NCBI GenBank assembly: GCA_963827135.1
Contig: CAWGZX010000005.1
Location: forward strand, 496,001 to 560,000
Direction: 5' to 3'
Origin: JAJRAN01 sp963827135
GTDB taxonomy: Archaea; Thermoplasmatota; Thermoplasmata; Methanomassiliicoccales; UBA472
Length of the DNA: 64,000 bases
Part shown: piece after piece, positions 19,211-28,113 of the stretch
How positions within the stretch are numbered: the first letter of the stretch is position 1
How the letters are laid out: each line of letters starts with the position of its first letter
Notes under the pieces: model-generated
The model's database searches: none
What the model was told of the DNA's origin: nothing
The model's input: the letters and a program-made list of their open reading frames with translations, nothing else
Made by a program: the position numbers and the translations under genes

Positions 19211-19482
19211 AGCGAAAGTATGTTGGAGGTGCCCTTGTCGATGATGGCCACCGCGGACACCGAGAACGGTTTTCCTGCCAAGGCGCCCAACTCCATGTTG
19301 GTGCCTTCGAACGTTCGAACCGGCACAGAGGTCGTCGTCTTTAGGAACTGACTGGGGCAGTTCGCGGAGATGACCACCATCTTCGCCTCTCCATTCCTCA
19401 CGGCTTTCTCAGCTTGTTGTACGCCGAACACGACCTTGCCGGTCTGGACGGCGGTCTTCAATGCCCTTCCGATATCAATCAT
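19207..19482 (-). CDS. rpl30e: 50S ribosomal protein L30e
   Basis: A 91-residue L7Ae/L30e-fold protein ('GRALKTAVQTGKVVFGVQQAEKAVRNGEAKMVVISANCP'). It binds kink-turn-like RNA in the large subunit. It lies between rpoA2 and nusA, the conserved archaeal place. It overlaps rpoA2 upstream by 8 bases and nusA downstream by 4 bases, indicating translational coupling. Confidence 0.96.
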   Translation of the reverse strand: MIDIGRALKTAVQTGKVVFGVQQAEKAVRNGEAKMVVISANCPSQFLKTTTSVPVRTFEGTNMELGALAGKPFSVSAVAIIDKGTSNILSL

Positions 19483-20920
19483 TGGTCTGCCCCCTCTTAA
19501 CTGGTTTATATTCCAAATTGACGGCCCCGGTGCCGAGCGTAACAGGCTGCCCTACTATAATGTTTTCTGCCACGCCGTCGAGGTGGTCCTCCTCTCCAGT
19601 CAGCGCGGCGTGCAGCAAGTGCACGGCGGTGATCTCGAAAGCGGCCCTCGCCAGCACGGAGGACTTCCGGCCGGAAATGCCGTGACGGCCGATGGCCTTC
19701 ACGTCCCCGTCGTTGGTCATGAGGTCCGCCACGAGCATGATGTGGCGGATGTCCACGTTCAGACCTTGCTCGTCAAGGGTGTGGAACGCCTCGTTCATGA
19801 TGGAGTTCCTCGCCGCCTCCACCCCCAGCACCTCGTAGATCTCCTGGATGGCGTTGGTGGAGGTATTGGACTTGTCCACCCCGTCCTGGTCCAGTACGCG
19901 GGCCAGGTTGCTGCCTTCGGTGTAGATGACCCAGCCATCGCCCTGCTTGCGGATGATGGCGCGCTTGATGCCTTCGATGCCCTTGATCTTGCGGTCCTTG
20001 ACGTCGTCGATGATGCGCTGCAGCTTCTTGAAGGACGGCTCGTCGGAGGAGATGATGATCCTGCTCCCTTCCTTCTCCACCAGGCCCTTCAGGCCGCGGG
20101 TCTTGACCAGCTCGTTGTAGATCTCGTCGATGGTGATGCCCTTCTGGACCAGCTTGCGCTCGTCCGGGTTGATGAGGACCTTCATGTTCACGATGTCCGT
20201 CTCGATGGAGGCGACGTCCACCACCGAGCTCATCTCGATGTTGGAGGCGATCTTGCGCACGTCGTCCGCGTCCTTGGCGTAGCCAGGGATCACGTGGATC
20301 TCCATCATCGGGGTGGAAGGCACCCTCCTGGCGTCCACGATCTCGATCAATCGCGGCAGCCCCAATGTGACGTTGATCTCCGCCACACCGGCGTAGTGGA
20401 AGGTACGCATGGTCATCTGCGTGCCTGGCTCGCCGATGGACTGCGCGGCGATTATGCCCGCGCTCTCGTTAGGGTCCATCTGGTGCTCCATGTAGCGCTC
20501 GAAGGCCCGCTTGAGTATCTTCTTGATCCGGTCCTCGGGGACGCCGATGCCCTCGATGCGGTCCGCGACGGTCTTGACCACCGCGTGCGGCAAGTTGATC
20601 TTCATGTCCTTGACCATCTTGCGCATCTTCACCTCCAGCGCGGAGGGCTTGGGCGTCTTGTCAGGGATGATTATGTCTATCTTCTTGCGCTCAACGGCCG
20701 GCTCCTTCTTCTTCGAGCCCTTCTTGGCCGGGGATTTCTTGTCCGGCTTTATGCCACGCAGAGCTTTGATGTCGTTCTGGTTAAGGCCGAGCTTTTTCAG
20801 CTCGTCCTCCGGAGCCGAGATGGCCTTCTGCTTCGACCCGTAGCGGTCGGTGAGCTTGGTGGCCTTCTCCTCGTCCAGGCCGAGCTTCACTATCGAGTTG
20901 ACGGTGTCCTTCTTCGCCAT
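19475..20920 (-). CDS. rpoA2: DNA-directed RNA polymerase subunit A''
   Basis: The C-terminal part of the archaeal largest subunit. The bridge-helix/trigger-loop region is visible as 'AAQSIGEPGTQMTMRTFHYAGVA', and the C-terminal jaw and clamp parts follow. The protein is 481 residues, longer than usual. An N-terminal extension of roughly 85 residues has a helix-hairpin-helix-like half ('IVKLGLDEEKATKLTDRYGS...LKKLGLNQNDIKALRGI') and a lysine-rich linker before the family start near 'IDIIIPDKTPKPSALE'. The ATG at 20920 overlaps the rpoA1 stop and is preceded by GGAGGTGAGG; a GTG at 20923 is the alternative. Confidence 0.96.
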   Translation of the reverse strand: MAKKDTVNSIVKLGLDEEKATKLTDRYGSKQKAISAPEDELKKLGLNQNDIKALRGIKPDKKSPAKKGSKKKEPAVERKKIDIIIPDKTPKPSALEVKMRKMVKDMKINLPHAVVKTVADRIEGIGVPEDRIKKILKRAFERYMEHQMDPNESAGIIAAQSIGEPGTQMTMRTFHYAGVAEINVTLGLPRLIEIVDARRVPSTPMMEIHVIPGYAKDADDVRKIASNIEMSSVVDVASIETDIVNMKVLINPDERKLVQKGITIDEIYNELVKTRGLKGLVEKEGSRIIISSDEPSFKKLQRIIDDVKDRKIKGIEGIKRAIIRKQGDGWVIYTEGSNLARVLDQDGVDKSNTSTNAIQEIYEVLGVEAARNSIMNEAFHTLDEQGLNVDIRHIMLVADLMTNDGDVKAIGRHGISGRKSSVLARAAFEITAVHLLHAALTGEEDHLDGVAENIIVGQPVTLGTGAVNLEYKPVKRGQTND

Positions 20921-23712
20921 CACTCCTCACCTCCTCCTTCGAAGTCGGTCTCCTCTGACTCCTCGCCCTCGAAGTCCTCCCCTTCGGTCTCCATCAGGTC
21001 CTTCTCGGTGGTGGCGTAGGAGACGACCTTGCGGTCCTCTACCCGGGCCAGCAGCTCGGCCTCCTCGCCCAGCACTTCGATGAGGATGTCCTCGATGTCG
21101 ATCGGGGCCCCTTGGACCGATCGGGCGGGATCCACCCCGTCATCGCCGTACCTGAACTGGATGATGGAGTCGGCGGTGTTGCGCACCGTCCCGTCCTGCT
21201 TGAGCTTCAGGTCCTCGAGCGCGTTGATCAGCCTGCGTTGCATGTAACCCGACCTCGAGGTACGAACCGCGGTGTCGACCAGGCCCTCGCGACCACCCAT
21301 GGAGTGGAAGAAGAACTCGGTCGGGGAAAGGCCGGATTTGTACGAGTGGATGACGAACCCCTTGGCCTGAGCGCCCAGGTCCCCCTGCCTGAAGTGCGGC
21401 AGCGTCCTGTTCCAGTATCCCCTGGACAAGCGCTCGCCTCGGACGGCCTGCTGTCCGATGCAGCCCGCCATCTGCGAGAGGTTTAACATGCTTCCCCTGG
21501 CACCGGAGCGGGCCATGATGACCGCGCTGTTCTCCAGACCGAGATGGCGGCCGGCGATCTGGCCAGCCTCGTCACGGGCTTTGCCCAGCACCTTCATGAC
21601 CTCCACCTCCAGGGTCTCGGCCAATGAGCGGCCGGGCATCTGCTCCAGCTCGCCGTTGCGGTAGGCCTCGACCAGCTGGTCCACGCGCAAGGTGGCGTCA
21701 TGCAGCATCTCCTCGATCTGGCGCTTGGCCTCCTCCGGGATATCCTCGTCGTCGATGCCGGTGGTGAAGCCGCTGATCATGATGGCCCCGATGGCCAGCC
21801 TGGTCACGTTGTCCAGGAACTCGCGGGAGCGGTCAGCTCCGTAGTCGCGGGAGATCTTGTCCAGGATCTTGCCCTTGAAGGAGCCGATGGCCTTCTCGTC
21901 GATGGTGCCTTGCAGCAATGTCCCCTTCCTAACCTTAACATAGGCGTCGAGGTCGCACTTCTCCTTCTGGCAGACGTTGCACTTGCGGCAGATGGAGGAC
22001 TTGAACGTCACGTCCAGGTCGTCTGGTAGGATGAGGGAGAAGAGCTGCTTGCCCGTCCACCTCTCCTCGCCCGACTTCTGCTTGATCGGGTCCGGCAGAG
22101 GCTTGTGGTTCACCCTAGCCAGCATGAAGAGGGTCTCGTTCTTGGTGAACGAGGGGTTGCGGTGGGTGAGCATGAAGGTGCCGGTGATGTGGTCGTGGAT
22201 GGCCCCGATCACCGGGCCTCCGAACCTGGGCGACAGGATGTGCTCCTGCACCTTCATCAGGATCTGCGCCTCGGCCCTGGCCTCCTCGGACTGCAGCACG
22301 TGGAGGTTCATCTCATCGCCATCGAAATCGGCGTTGTAGGGCGGGCAGACGCAGAGGTTGAGGCGGAAGGTCTTGCCCGGCATCACCCTGACGGTGTGGG
22401 CCATCATGGACATGCGGTGCAGCGAGGGCTGCCGGTTGAAGAGGACGATGTCCCCGTCCTTCAGCTGGCGCTCCACCACGAAGTTGACGTCCACTCCCTC
22501 TGCCACGGTCTCGGCGTTCTTGTCAGTTACCTTGATCCGCCTGCCGTCAGGCCTGATCACGTAGTTGACGCCATGCATGTATTTTTCGTTGACCCGGGGG
22601 GTTACGCCGCGCTTGACCATCTCCTTGAGGACGGCCAGATTGGCCTTGGTCGCGTACACGGGAACGGTGAGCTCCCTCGCCGCCTCCTCCGGCACGCCGA
22701 CCTCGTTGATCGAGAGCGCCGGGTCGGGGGAGATGACGGTACGGGCGGAGAAGTTGACCCTCTTGCCGGAGAGGTTGCTGCGGAACCTGCCCTCCTTGCC
22801 CTTCAGGCGCTGCACCAACGTCTTCAGAGGACGTCCGGAGCGGTGCCTGGCGGGGGGGATGCCCGAGGTCTGGTTATCGAAGTAGGTGGTGATGTGGTAT
22901 TGCAGGAGCTCCCAAAGGTCCTCGACGATGAGCTGGGGCGCGCCCGCGTCCCGGTTCTCGCGCAGCCTCTGGTTGATCCTCAGCACGTCCACAAGCTTGT
23001 GCGTCAGGTCGTCCTCCGACCTGTCGCCGGACTCCAGGGTGATGCTCGGCCTGACCGTGACCGGAGGCACCGGCAAGGCCATCAGCACCATCCACTCGGG
23101 ACGGCAGGAGGCCGGGTCTATGCCAAGCGGCTGGAGGTCGTTGTCCGGGATGCGCTCCATGCGCTCGCGGACCTCCTTGGGGGTGAGCTTGTGACCGTCC
23201 TCGCGGAAGGTGGTCGGCTTGTCCAGGGTGATCTTCTTCTGATCGGCGCCGCAGTGGGGGCAAGTAGGCCTGGAGGAAGCGTCCTTGGCCGTGTCCTTGG
23301 AGACCATGCGGACGTCGATCACGTCATGCCCGAGCTCCTCCATCGACTCCATCTGGTCCTTGTACTCGCGCGCCTGCTCCTCGGTGAGGAGGAGGCGGCC
23401 GCAGACAGAGCATGTCGATTGCAGGAGCTTCTTGATCTCCTTCACGTAGCCGACGTGGATGACCGGCATGGCCAGGTCTATGTGGCCAAAGTGGCCAGGG
23501 CATTCGTCGACCTTGTGCCCGCAGGTCTTGCACCTCAGGCCGGGCTCGATTACGCCCAGATGGGGGTCCATCAGGCCCATGTCGATGGGGAAGCCATCGT
23601 CATCGTACGTGTCCGCGGTGATGATCTTGGTGGCGGACATCTTGCGTATCTCGTCGGGCGAGAGGCAGGCGAACTTGATGGAACCGATCCTCTTGGAGAC
23701 TCCGCGCATCAT
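20920..23712 (-). CDS. rpoA1: DNA-directed RNA polymerase subunit A'
   Basis: The N-terminal part of the largest subunit, 930 residues. It contains the catalytic magnesium motif N-A-D-F-D-G-D-E-M, the N-terminal zinc site 'CKTCGHKVDECPGHFGH', and a second zinc cluster 'CRKCNVCQKEKC'. The true start is ATG-ATG at 23712/23709 with a GGAGG about 8 bases upstream; the longer frame reaching 23877 is only an extension into rpoB. The start overlaps the rpoB stop (ATGATGA arrangement), so the two are translationally coupled. Confidence 0.97.
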   Translation of the reverse strand: MMRGVSKRIGSIKFACLSPDEIRKMSATKIITADTYDDDGFPIDMGLMDPHLGVIEPGLRCKTCGHKVDECPGHFGHIDLAMPVIHVGYVKEIKKLLQSTCSVCGRLLLTEEQAREYKDQMESMEELGHDVIDVRMVSKDTAKDASSRPTCPHCGADQKKITLDKPTTFREDGHKLTPKEVRERMERIPDNDLQPLGIDPASCRPEWMVLMALPVPPVTVRPSITLESGDRSEDDLTHKLVDVLRINQRLRENRDAGAPQLIVEDLWELLQYHITTYFDNQTSGIPPARHRSGRPLKTLVQRLKGKEGRFRSNLSGKRVNFSARTVISPDPALSINEVGVPEEAARELTVPVYATKANLAVLKEMVKRGVTPRVNEKYMHGVNYVIRPDGRRIKVTDKNAETVAEGVDVNFVVERQLKDGDIVLFNRQPSLHRMSMMAHTVRVMPGKTFRLNLCVCPPYNADFDGDEMNLHVLQSEEARAEAQILMKVQEHILSPRFGGPVIGAIHDHITGTFMLTHRNPSFTKNETLFMLARVNHKPLPDPIKQKSGEERWTGKQLFSLILPDDLDVTFKSSICRKCNVCQKEKCDLDAYVKVRKGTLLQGTIDEKAIGSFKGKILDKISRDYGADRSREFLDNVTRLAIGAIMISGFTTGIDDEDIPEEAKRQIEEMLHDATLRVDQLVEAYRNGELEQMPGRSLAETLEVEVMKVLGKARDEAGQIAGRHLGLENSAVIMARSGARGSMLNLSQMAGCIGQQAVRGERLSRGYWNRTLPHFRQGDLGAQAKGFVIHSYKSGLSPTEFFFHSMGGREGLVDTAVRTSRSGYMQRRLINALEDLKLKQDGTVRNTADSIIQFRYGDDGVDPARSVQGAPIDIEDILIEVLGEEAELLARVEDRKVVSYATTEKDLMETEGEDFEGEESEETDFEGGGEE

Positions 23713-26700
23713 CGTAAATCCTCCAGTTGAAGGCGCATGGCGACCCCAAGCGACAGCAGCTCGTCCAGGAGCAGCTTGAACGCATAGGACGTCTGCACCA
23801 GGTGCACGTTGGTGTTGTTGCCACAGACCGGACACTTGAGCGATCCGCGTCGGTCCAGGATGGCGATATGTCCGCATCCGGGATTGCCGCAGACGTATTG
23901 GAACGTGCCATCCGACTCGTCCAGCAGGCGGTCCTTTATGACCATTGCCGCTCCGTGGCCGATCAGGCAGTCACGCTCCATCTCACCGAACCTGAGGCCT
24001 CCTTGCCTGGAGCGCCCCTCGGTCGGCTGTCTGGTGAGGATCTGCACCGGGCCGCGGGACCGGACGTGCATCTTGCCCGAGACCATGTGGTGCAGCTTCT
24101 GGTAGTAGATGACGCCAGTGAAAATGTCCGTATGGATCATCTTGCCGGTGAGGCCGTCGTACATGACCTCCTTGCCGGTGTGCATGAACCCGTTCTTGAC
24201 CAGCGACTCGCGGATGGCCTCCTCGCGCTCTCCCGAGAAGGGCGTGCCGTCGATGGAGCGGGACTCCATAGAGCCGACCTTGCCCCCGATCATCTCCAGG
24301 ACGTGGGCGACGGTCATACGCGAAGGGATGGCGTGAGGGTTGATGACCAGGTCCGGCACCACACCGTCGCAGGTGAAGGGCATGTCCTCCTGCGGGACGA
24401 TGAGGCCGACGACCCCCTTCTGTCCATGCCTAGAGGCGAACTTGTCGCCCAGCTCGGGCACGCGCTCATCGCGCACCTTGACCTTGACCAGGCGGGAGCC
24501 GTTCTCGCTCTCGGTGAGCATGACGCTGTCCACCCAGCCGGTCTCGCCAGGCCGGCAGGTGATGGAGGTCTCACGGCGCTTCTGCGGCGTGAGGAAGTCG
24601 GTCTCCTCCTCGAGGAAGCGAGGCGGAGAGGTCTTGCCTATCAACACATCGCCTCCCAGGACCGCGGTCTCGGGCGAGATCAATCCGTCCTCGCCTAAGC
24701 TGCCGTAGGAAAGGTCGGCGCGGGCCCCTCGGACATCGGGCGAGGGGATCTCGAAGTGATCCTCCTGGCCTCCGGGGTAGCGACGCTCCTCGGCGCGGTA
24801 GGTCCTCATGAAGCTGCTTCGACCTAGACCTCGGTCGACCGACGCCTTGTTAAGGATGAGCGCGTCCTCCATGTTGTATCCGTGGAAGGATAGGACGGCG
24901 ACCACGAAATTCTGACCGGCGGGGCGCTCGTTGAACGCCACGAACTTCATGGTGCTGGTCTGCACCATCGGCTTCTGCGGATAGTGCATGATGTGCCCGC
25001 GGGTGTCAGGGCGGCGCCGGTAGTTGCTGGATGCCAGTCCCAAGGACTGCTTGGCCATACCCGACCCCATGGTCACACGCGGGGACGAGTTGTGCTCTGG
25101 GTATGGAACCAGGCCAGAGCAGCATCCCAGGATGACCATCGGGTCCACCTCCATGTGGGTGTGGTCGCTGTTGAGCAGGAAGGTCGCCTTCAGGTCCGCA
25201 CCGCAGTGCTTGCATCTGACTATCGCCTCCTGGTCCGGGGTCCCGGGGTTCATCCAGTCCAGGTCGGTCGGGGATAATGCCGTGGAGCAGCTGTTGCAGC
25301 GCTCCGGCGCCAAGTAAGGGTCCACGGCGATGTAGGTGTCCTCCTCTTCCTCAGCGTCGAGCCACTCGATGACGCCCTCGTGGATCAGGTTGGACCAGTG
25401 CGACTTGCCGTCGCGGGTGTCCTCCATGTGCTTGCGGGTGAGGACGGTCCGCCCGCCCCTGAGGACCAGCAGCGGCCGGCGCAAGCGCCCTTCGTCGCAG
25501 TTGATGATGACCTCGTCCATCTCCCGGTCGTAACGGACGTTGATCTCGTGTGATAGCAGGCCGATCCTACGCCTCTGGCGGATCTCCATGACCAGCTCCT
25601 GCGGGCGGTCGCTGATCCCCTTGAGGTCTCCGTTGACGTAGACCCGGGTCCCGACCGGGGGGCTCTTGACGTCCTTTACGCCTTGCTCCTTGAGCATGTA
25701 GGCCACGTCCTCCTCGGGGAATCCCTCGGAGACGTCGATGATCAGCGCGGCGTTCTTCACCAGGCCGCAGTTCTGACCCTCGGGGGTCTCGTTCGGGCAT
25801 AGGCGGCCCCATTGCGTCGGGTGCAGGTCTCGAGCCTCGAAGTGCGGCTGAGACCTTGTAAGCGAAGAGGTGATCCTTCTCAAGTGCGAGAGGGTGGACA
25901 TGTTGGAGGTGCGGTCCAGCAATTGGGACACGCCCGCTCTGCCACCGACCCAGTTGCCGGTCGCCAGCGCATGCAGCAGGCGGTGCGTCATCAGGTCGGG
26001 CCTGATGGCCGAGGAGATGCGTAGGTCCTTCTTCCTGGCATAGGACCTCTCCAGCTGGTACTTCAGGTCCTTCATGAGGTTGGTGAAAGCGACCCGGAAC
26101 AAATCCTCCATCAGATCGCCAGCGAGCTTCAGGCGCTTGTTGGCGTAGTGGTCCTTGTCGTCCTCCTTCCTCTTGCCCAGGGAGAGCTCGAGGACGGAGC
26201 GCGCGATGCGACCGAGGAAGATGGCCTTCTTCGTGCGGTCTTCCTTGGTGTCGCCGAGGTGCGGCAGCAGGGAGCGGTCGATGATGCTCTCCACCTTCTT
26301 CTGCCTGTACTCCTTGGCCTGTCCAGTTGCGAACTTCCTCTCCAGGTAGAGGATGGCGTCGTCGGTGGTGAAGATGCCGTTGGGCGGGTAGAGCTTCTTA
26401 TCCTGGCACTCCTCGACGTTAGCGTAAACGATGTTGGACATGTCCTCGGTGGAGACGATGGCGTTGAAGATCTCCTCGTCCGATTGCATTCCCAGGGCCT
26501 TCATGAGCGCGATCAACGGGATCTGGCCCGACGCCGCGGGCACGGTGACCATGAGCATTCCATCGCGCTTCTTCTCCACGAGGGTGAGGGCGCGGTGCCC
26601 CTCTCTCTGTGAGAATACCTTGGCGACCTCCAGCCTCGTTCCGTAGCGCTCGTTGATCTCGACCATGACGCGGTTGGGCGCGAGGTCCTCGAGGGTGATG

Positions 26701-27308
26701 AGGACGCGCTCCGTGCCGCCGATGATGAAGTATCCGCCTGGGTCCATGGGGTCCTCGCCCTTGGAGATGAGCTTCATGCGGTACTCCTCCTCGCTGAGCT
26801 CGCGCTCCTCCTCCATGTTCTCCTTGTAGAGGGTGCAGCGCTTGGACTTGGTCATGATGGGAAGGTCGCCGATATGCACCTGCTCCGGCTCCTTCTCGAT
26901 GCCGTCCTCGATGACGGTGAAGTCGATGAAGACCGGCGCAAGATAGTTCAGGTTGCGCAGCCTGGCCTCCATGGGGGTGAGGTCGTGCACGTAGCCATTG
27001 GCCTCGCGGATCTCCGGCAGCTTGATGCGGACCGTCGGCTTGGAGTGGGTGTCGGTCAGCCCGGTCTTCTCGTCGCGCTTGCGGCCCACGCGGATCTCCA
27101 CGATCTTGCCGTCGGTCTTTTCGGGGTCGAGGCGGATGATGCCTCGGTCCATGTCCTCGGCGGATACGCGAAGATTGTCGACGATGTTCTGCATTCGGCT
27201 GTTCGGATTGTCCATGGTGGAGAGGAAGTCGTTGAAGCTGGAGATGTGATGGTTTACGATGCTCCTCTCTTTGAAGTAGAGTTCTACCAAATCGCGCAAA
27301 GGATTCAC
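23709..27308 (-). CDS. rpoB: DNA-directed RNA polymerase subunit B (unsplit)
   Basis: The second-largest polymerase subunit, 1199 residues in one chain rather than split into B'' and B' as in many methanogens. Conserved blocks include 'WGRLCPNETPEGQNCGLVKN', 'GYNMEDALILNKAS', 'KFASRHGQKGVVG' and 'MTVAHVLEMIGGKVGS'. A C-terminal zinc site is seen at 'CGNPGCGHIAILDRRGSLKCPVCGN'. The start is a GTG overlapping the rpoH stop. Confidence 0.97.
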   Translation of the reverse strand: MNPLRDLVELYFKERSIVNHHISSFNDFLSTMDNPNSRMQNIVDNLRVSAEDMDRGIIRLDPEKTDGKIVEIRVGRKRDEKTGLTDTHSKPTVRIKLPEIREANGYVHDLTPMEARLRNLNYLAPVFIDFTVIEDGIEKEPEQVHIGDLPIMTKSKRCTLYKENMEEERELSEEEYRMKLISKGEDPMDPGGYFIIGGTERVLITLEDLAPNRVMVEINERYGTRLEVAKVFSQREGHRALTLVEKKRDGMLMVTVPAASGQIPLIALMKALGMQSDEEIFNAIVSTEDMSNIVYANVEECQDKKLYPPNGIFTTDDAILYLERKFATGQAKEYRQKKVESIIDRSLLPHLGDTKEDRTKKAIFLGRIARSVLELSLGKRKEDDKDHYANKRLKLAGDLMEDLFRVAFTNLMKDLKYQLERSYARKKDLRISSAIRPDLMTHRLLHALATGNWVGGRAGVSQLLDRTSNMSTLSHLRRITSSLTRSQPHFEARDLHPTQWGRLCPNETPEGQNCGLVKNAALIIDVSEGFPEEDVAYMLKEQGVKDVKSPPVGTRVYVNGDLKGISDRPQELVMEIRQRRRIGLLSHEINVRYDREMDEVIINCDEGRLRRPLLVLRGGRTVLTRKHMEDTRDGKSHWSNLIHEGVIEWLDAEEEEDTYIAVDPYLAPERCNSCSTALSPTDLDWMNPGTPDQEAIVRCKHCGADLKATFLLNSDHTHMEVDPMVILGCCSGLVPYPEHNSSPRVTMGSGMAKQSLGLASSNYRRRPDTRGHIMHYPQKPMVQTSTMKFVAFNERPAGQNFVVAVLSFHGYNMEDALILNKASVDRGLGRSSFMRTYRAEERRYPGGQEDHFEIPSPDVRGARADLSYGSLGEDGLISPETAVLGGDVLIGKTSPPRFLEEETDFLTPQKRRETSITCRPGETGWVDSVMLTESENGSRLVKVKVRDERVPELGDKFASRHGQKGVVGLIVPQEDMPFTCDGVVPDLVINPHAIPSRMTVAHVLEMIGGKVGSMESRSIDGTPFSGEREEAIRESLVKNGFMHTGKEVMYDGLTGKMIHTDIFTGVIYYQKLHHMVSGKMHVRSRGPVQILTRQPTEGRSRQGGLRFGEMERDCLIGHGAAMVIKDRLLDESDGTFQYVCGNPGCGHIAILDRRGSLKCPVCGNNTNVHLVQTSYAFKLLLDELLSLGVAMRLQLEDLR

Positions 27309-27583
27309 CCTCTGATGACCAAGCGGTATGCGATCGCTATCTCGGCAGTGAGGGACTTGCGCACGACCTTTACTACGCGTCCCTCCTTTATGGCCGGCCG
27401 GCCGTTCTCCTGCTCCAGGGCATCGAGGAGCCTTATGCAGGGGTCGCTCCTGCGGATCTTGGGCAGCTGGTCCTTGTCGACCTTGAGCTCCACCAAGACC
27501 TTCTTTGCCTCCTCATCGTTAAGCAGGTAGTGCGATGGCACCAAATCATGACAGAATACATTGAACTGGATCTCGTCCTCCAC
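27305..27583 (-). CDS. rpoH: DNA-directed RNA polymerase subunit H
   Basis: The archaeal counterpart of the Rpb5 C-terminal domain: 'HDLVPSHYLLNDEEAKKVL', 'QLPKIRRSDPCIRLLDA' and 'VVKVVRKSLTAEIAIAYRLV'. I chose the GTG at 27583, giving 92 residues, because the family is about 80 residues and GAGGTGAT lies just upstream. The longer frame to 27649 would run across the promoter. This is the first gene of the rpoH-B-A1-A2-rpl30e-nusA operon. Confidence 0.93.
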   Translation of the reverse strand: MEDEIQFNVFCHDLVPSHYLLNDEEAKKVLVELKVDKDQLPKIRRSDPCIRLLDALEQENGRPAIKEGRVVKVVRKSLTAEIAIAYRLVIRG

Positions 27584-27635
27584 GAAAATCACCTCGCCCC
27601 TCCAACCGGACCGTTCTTTATACCATGTAGTGGCC

Positions 27636-27645
27636 TTATAAAAAT
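27636..27645 (-). promoter_or_regulatory. TATA box of the rpoH-rpoB-rpoA operon
   Basis: The minus strand reads TTTTTATAAG about 55 bases before the rpoH GTG. It lies between the tRNA-Lys 3' end and the ribosome-binding site, so the rpo operon probably has its own promoter downstream of the tRNA gene. Confidence 0.55.
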
Positions 27646-27718
27646 GCATCGAATGTTGGTTATCGCGTTTGTGCGTTCCATGTGCCCCTCACCCTTTTCC
27701 AAGGCGGGCCCGCGGGGA

Positions 27719-27747
27719 CTTTCGGCCCCTCGGTTTTCCCGATGGCT
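27719..27747 (-). other. tRNA-Lys intron 2 (T loop, position 59/60)
   Basis: A 29-base insert. The exon TTCG of the T loop pairs with CGAA at the intron end to make the 4-bp core. The 3-base bulges are AAA (5') and AGT (3'), the outer helix is the T stem, and the intron hairpin is GCC/GGC plus TCGG/CCGA with a GAAAA loop. Splicing gives the loop TTCGAAT. Confidence 0.88.
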
Positions 27748-27786
27748 TTCGAACCCCGGACCATCTGGTTAAAAGCCAGGTGCTCT

Positions 27787-27817
27787 TTCTAGGGATGCGC
27801 GCTCTCGCGAGCATCCT
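27787..27817 (-). other. tRNA-Lys intron 1 (D loop, position 20/21)
   Basis: A 31-base insert. It holds a GGATGC/GCATCC hairpin capped by CGC-GAGA-GCG. The BHB core pairs exon CTAG (D loop) with intron CTAG; the 3-base bulges are GTA (5') and AAA (3'). Cutting after the second base of each bulge restores a normal D arm exactly. Confidence 0.88.
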
Positions 27818-27885
27818 ACCTAGCTGAGCTACGGGCCCTTGGTAAGTGGTCTCCGGCGATGCGGATTTGCCAGAAAAGAGTACCA

Positions 27886-27893
27886 TTATTTAA
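27886..27893 (-). promoter_or_regulatory. Probable TATA box of tRNA-Lys
   Basis: The minus strand reads TTTAAATAAT roughly 50 bases upstream of the tRNA 5' end, the usual place for an archaeal tRNA promoter. Confidence 0.45.
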
Positions 27894-28073
27894 AGCTTGG
27901 TAAGCAACCCCCTGGTGAAGGACTGGTTCGAGGGGATGCCTCGCGCTCATTGCCGATCGCTGTACTAATATGATAACGAGGGCGAAGCGCTTAACAACCC
28001 CCGAGGACCTTGACCGCCCCTCCCTCCGGGGGCGCGGTCTGGCTGGGAGGTTCGAAGGTCCCTTTCCGCTCAC

Positions 28074-28083
28074 GTATAAATAT
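28074..28083 (+). promoter_or_regulatory. TATA box of the zinc-ribbon/aEF-1beta operon
   Basis: GTATAAATAT lies 31-40 bases before the ATG at 28114, so the transcript should have a very short leader. Just upstream, 28015-28034 contains a strong CGCCCC/GGGGCG hairpin of unknown role. Confidence 0.6.
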
Positions 28084-28113
28084 GTGAAGCATAATCCTGC
28101 CTCGGCGAGCACC

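Larger units (their letters stand above)
27705..27838 (-). tRNA. tRNA-Lys(UUU) with two non-canonical introns
   Basis: The unspliced gene is 134 bases. Exons are 27818-27838, 27748-27786 and 27705-27718; joined they give 74 bases. The 7-bp acceptor (GGGCCCG/CGGGCCC) has a discriminator G73. The D stem is GCTC/GAGC, the anticodon loop CTTTTAA, and the T arm CGGGG-TTCGAAT-CCCCG. Intron 1 (31 bases) lies in the D loop between positions 20 and 21. Intron 2 (29 bases) lies in the T loop between 59 and 60. Both boundaries form bulge-helix-bulge folds with 3-base bulges and a 4-bp core. No intron is present at 37/38. The top anticodon-stem pair (27-43) is a C-A mismatch. G73 is typical of archaeal tRNA-Lys. 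Confidence 0.92.

Noticed and set aside
19370..21019. 549-codon plus-strand frame across rpl30e and rpoA2
   Set aside because: Antisense to conserved ribosomal and polymerase genes; composition is the mirror of their codons (His/Val/Asp/Leu-rich).
22105..23730. 541-codon plus-strand frame antisense to rpoA1
   Set aside because: Same antisense artefact; the opposite strand encodes the polymerase active site.
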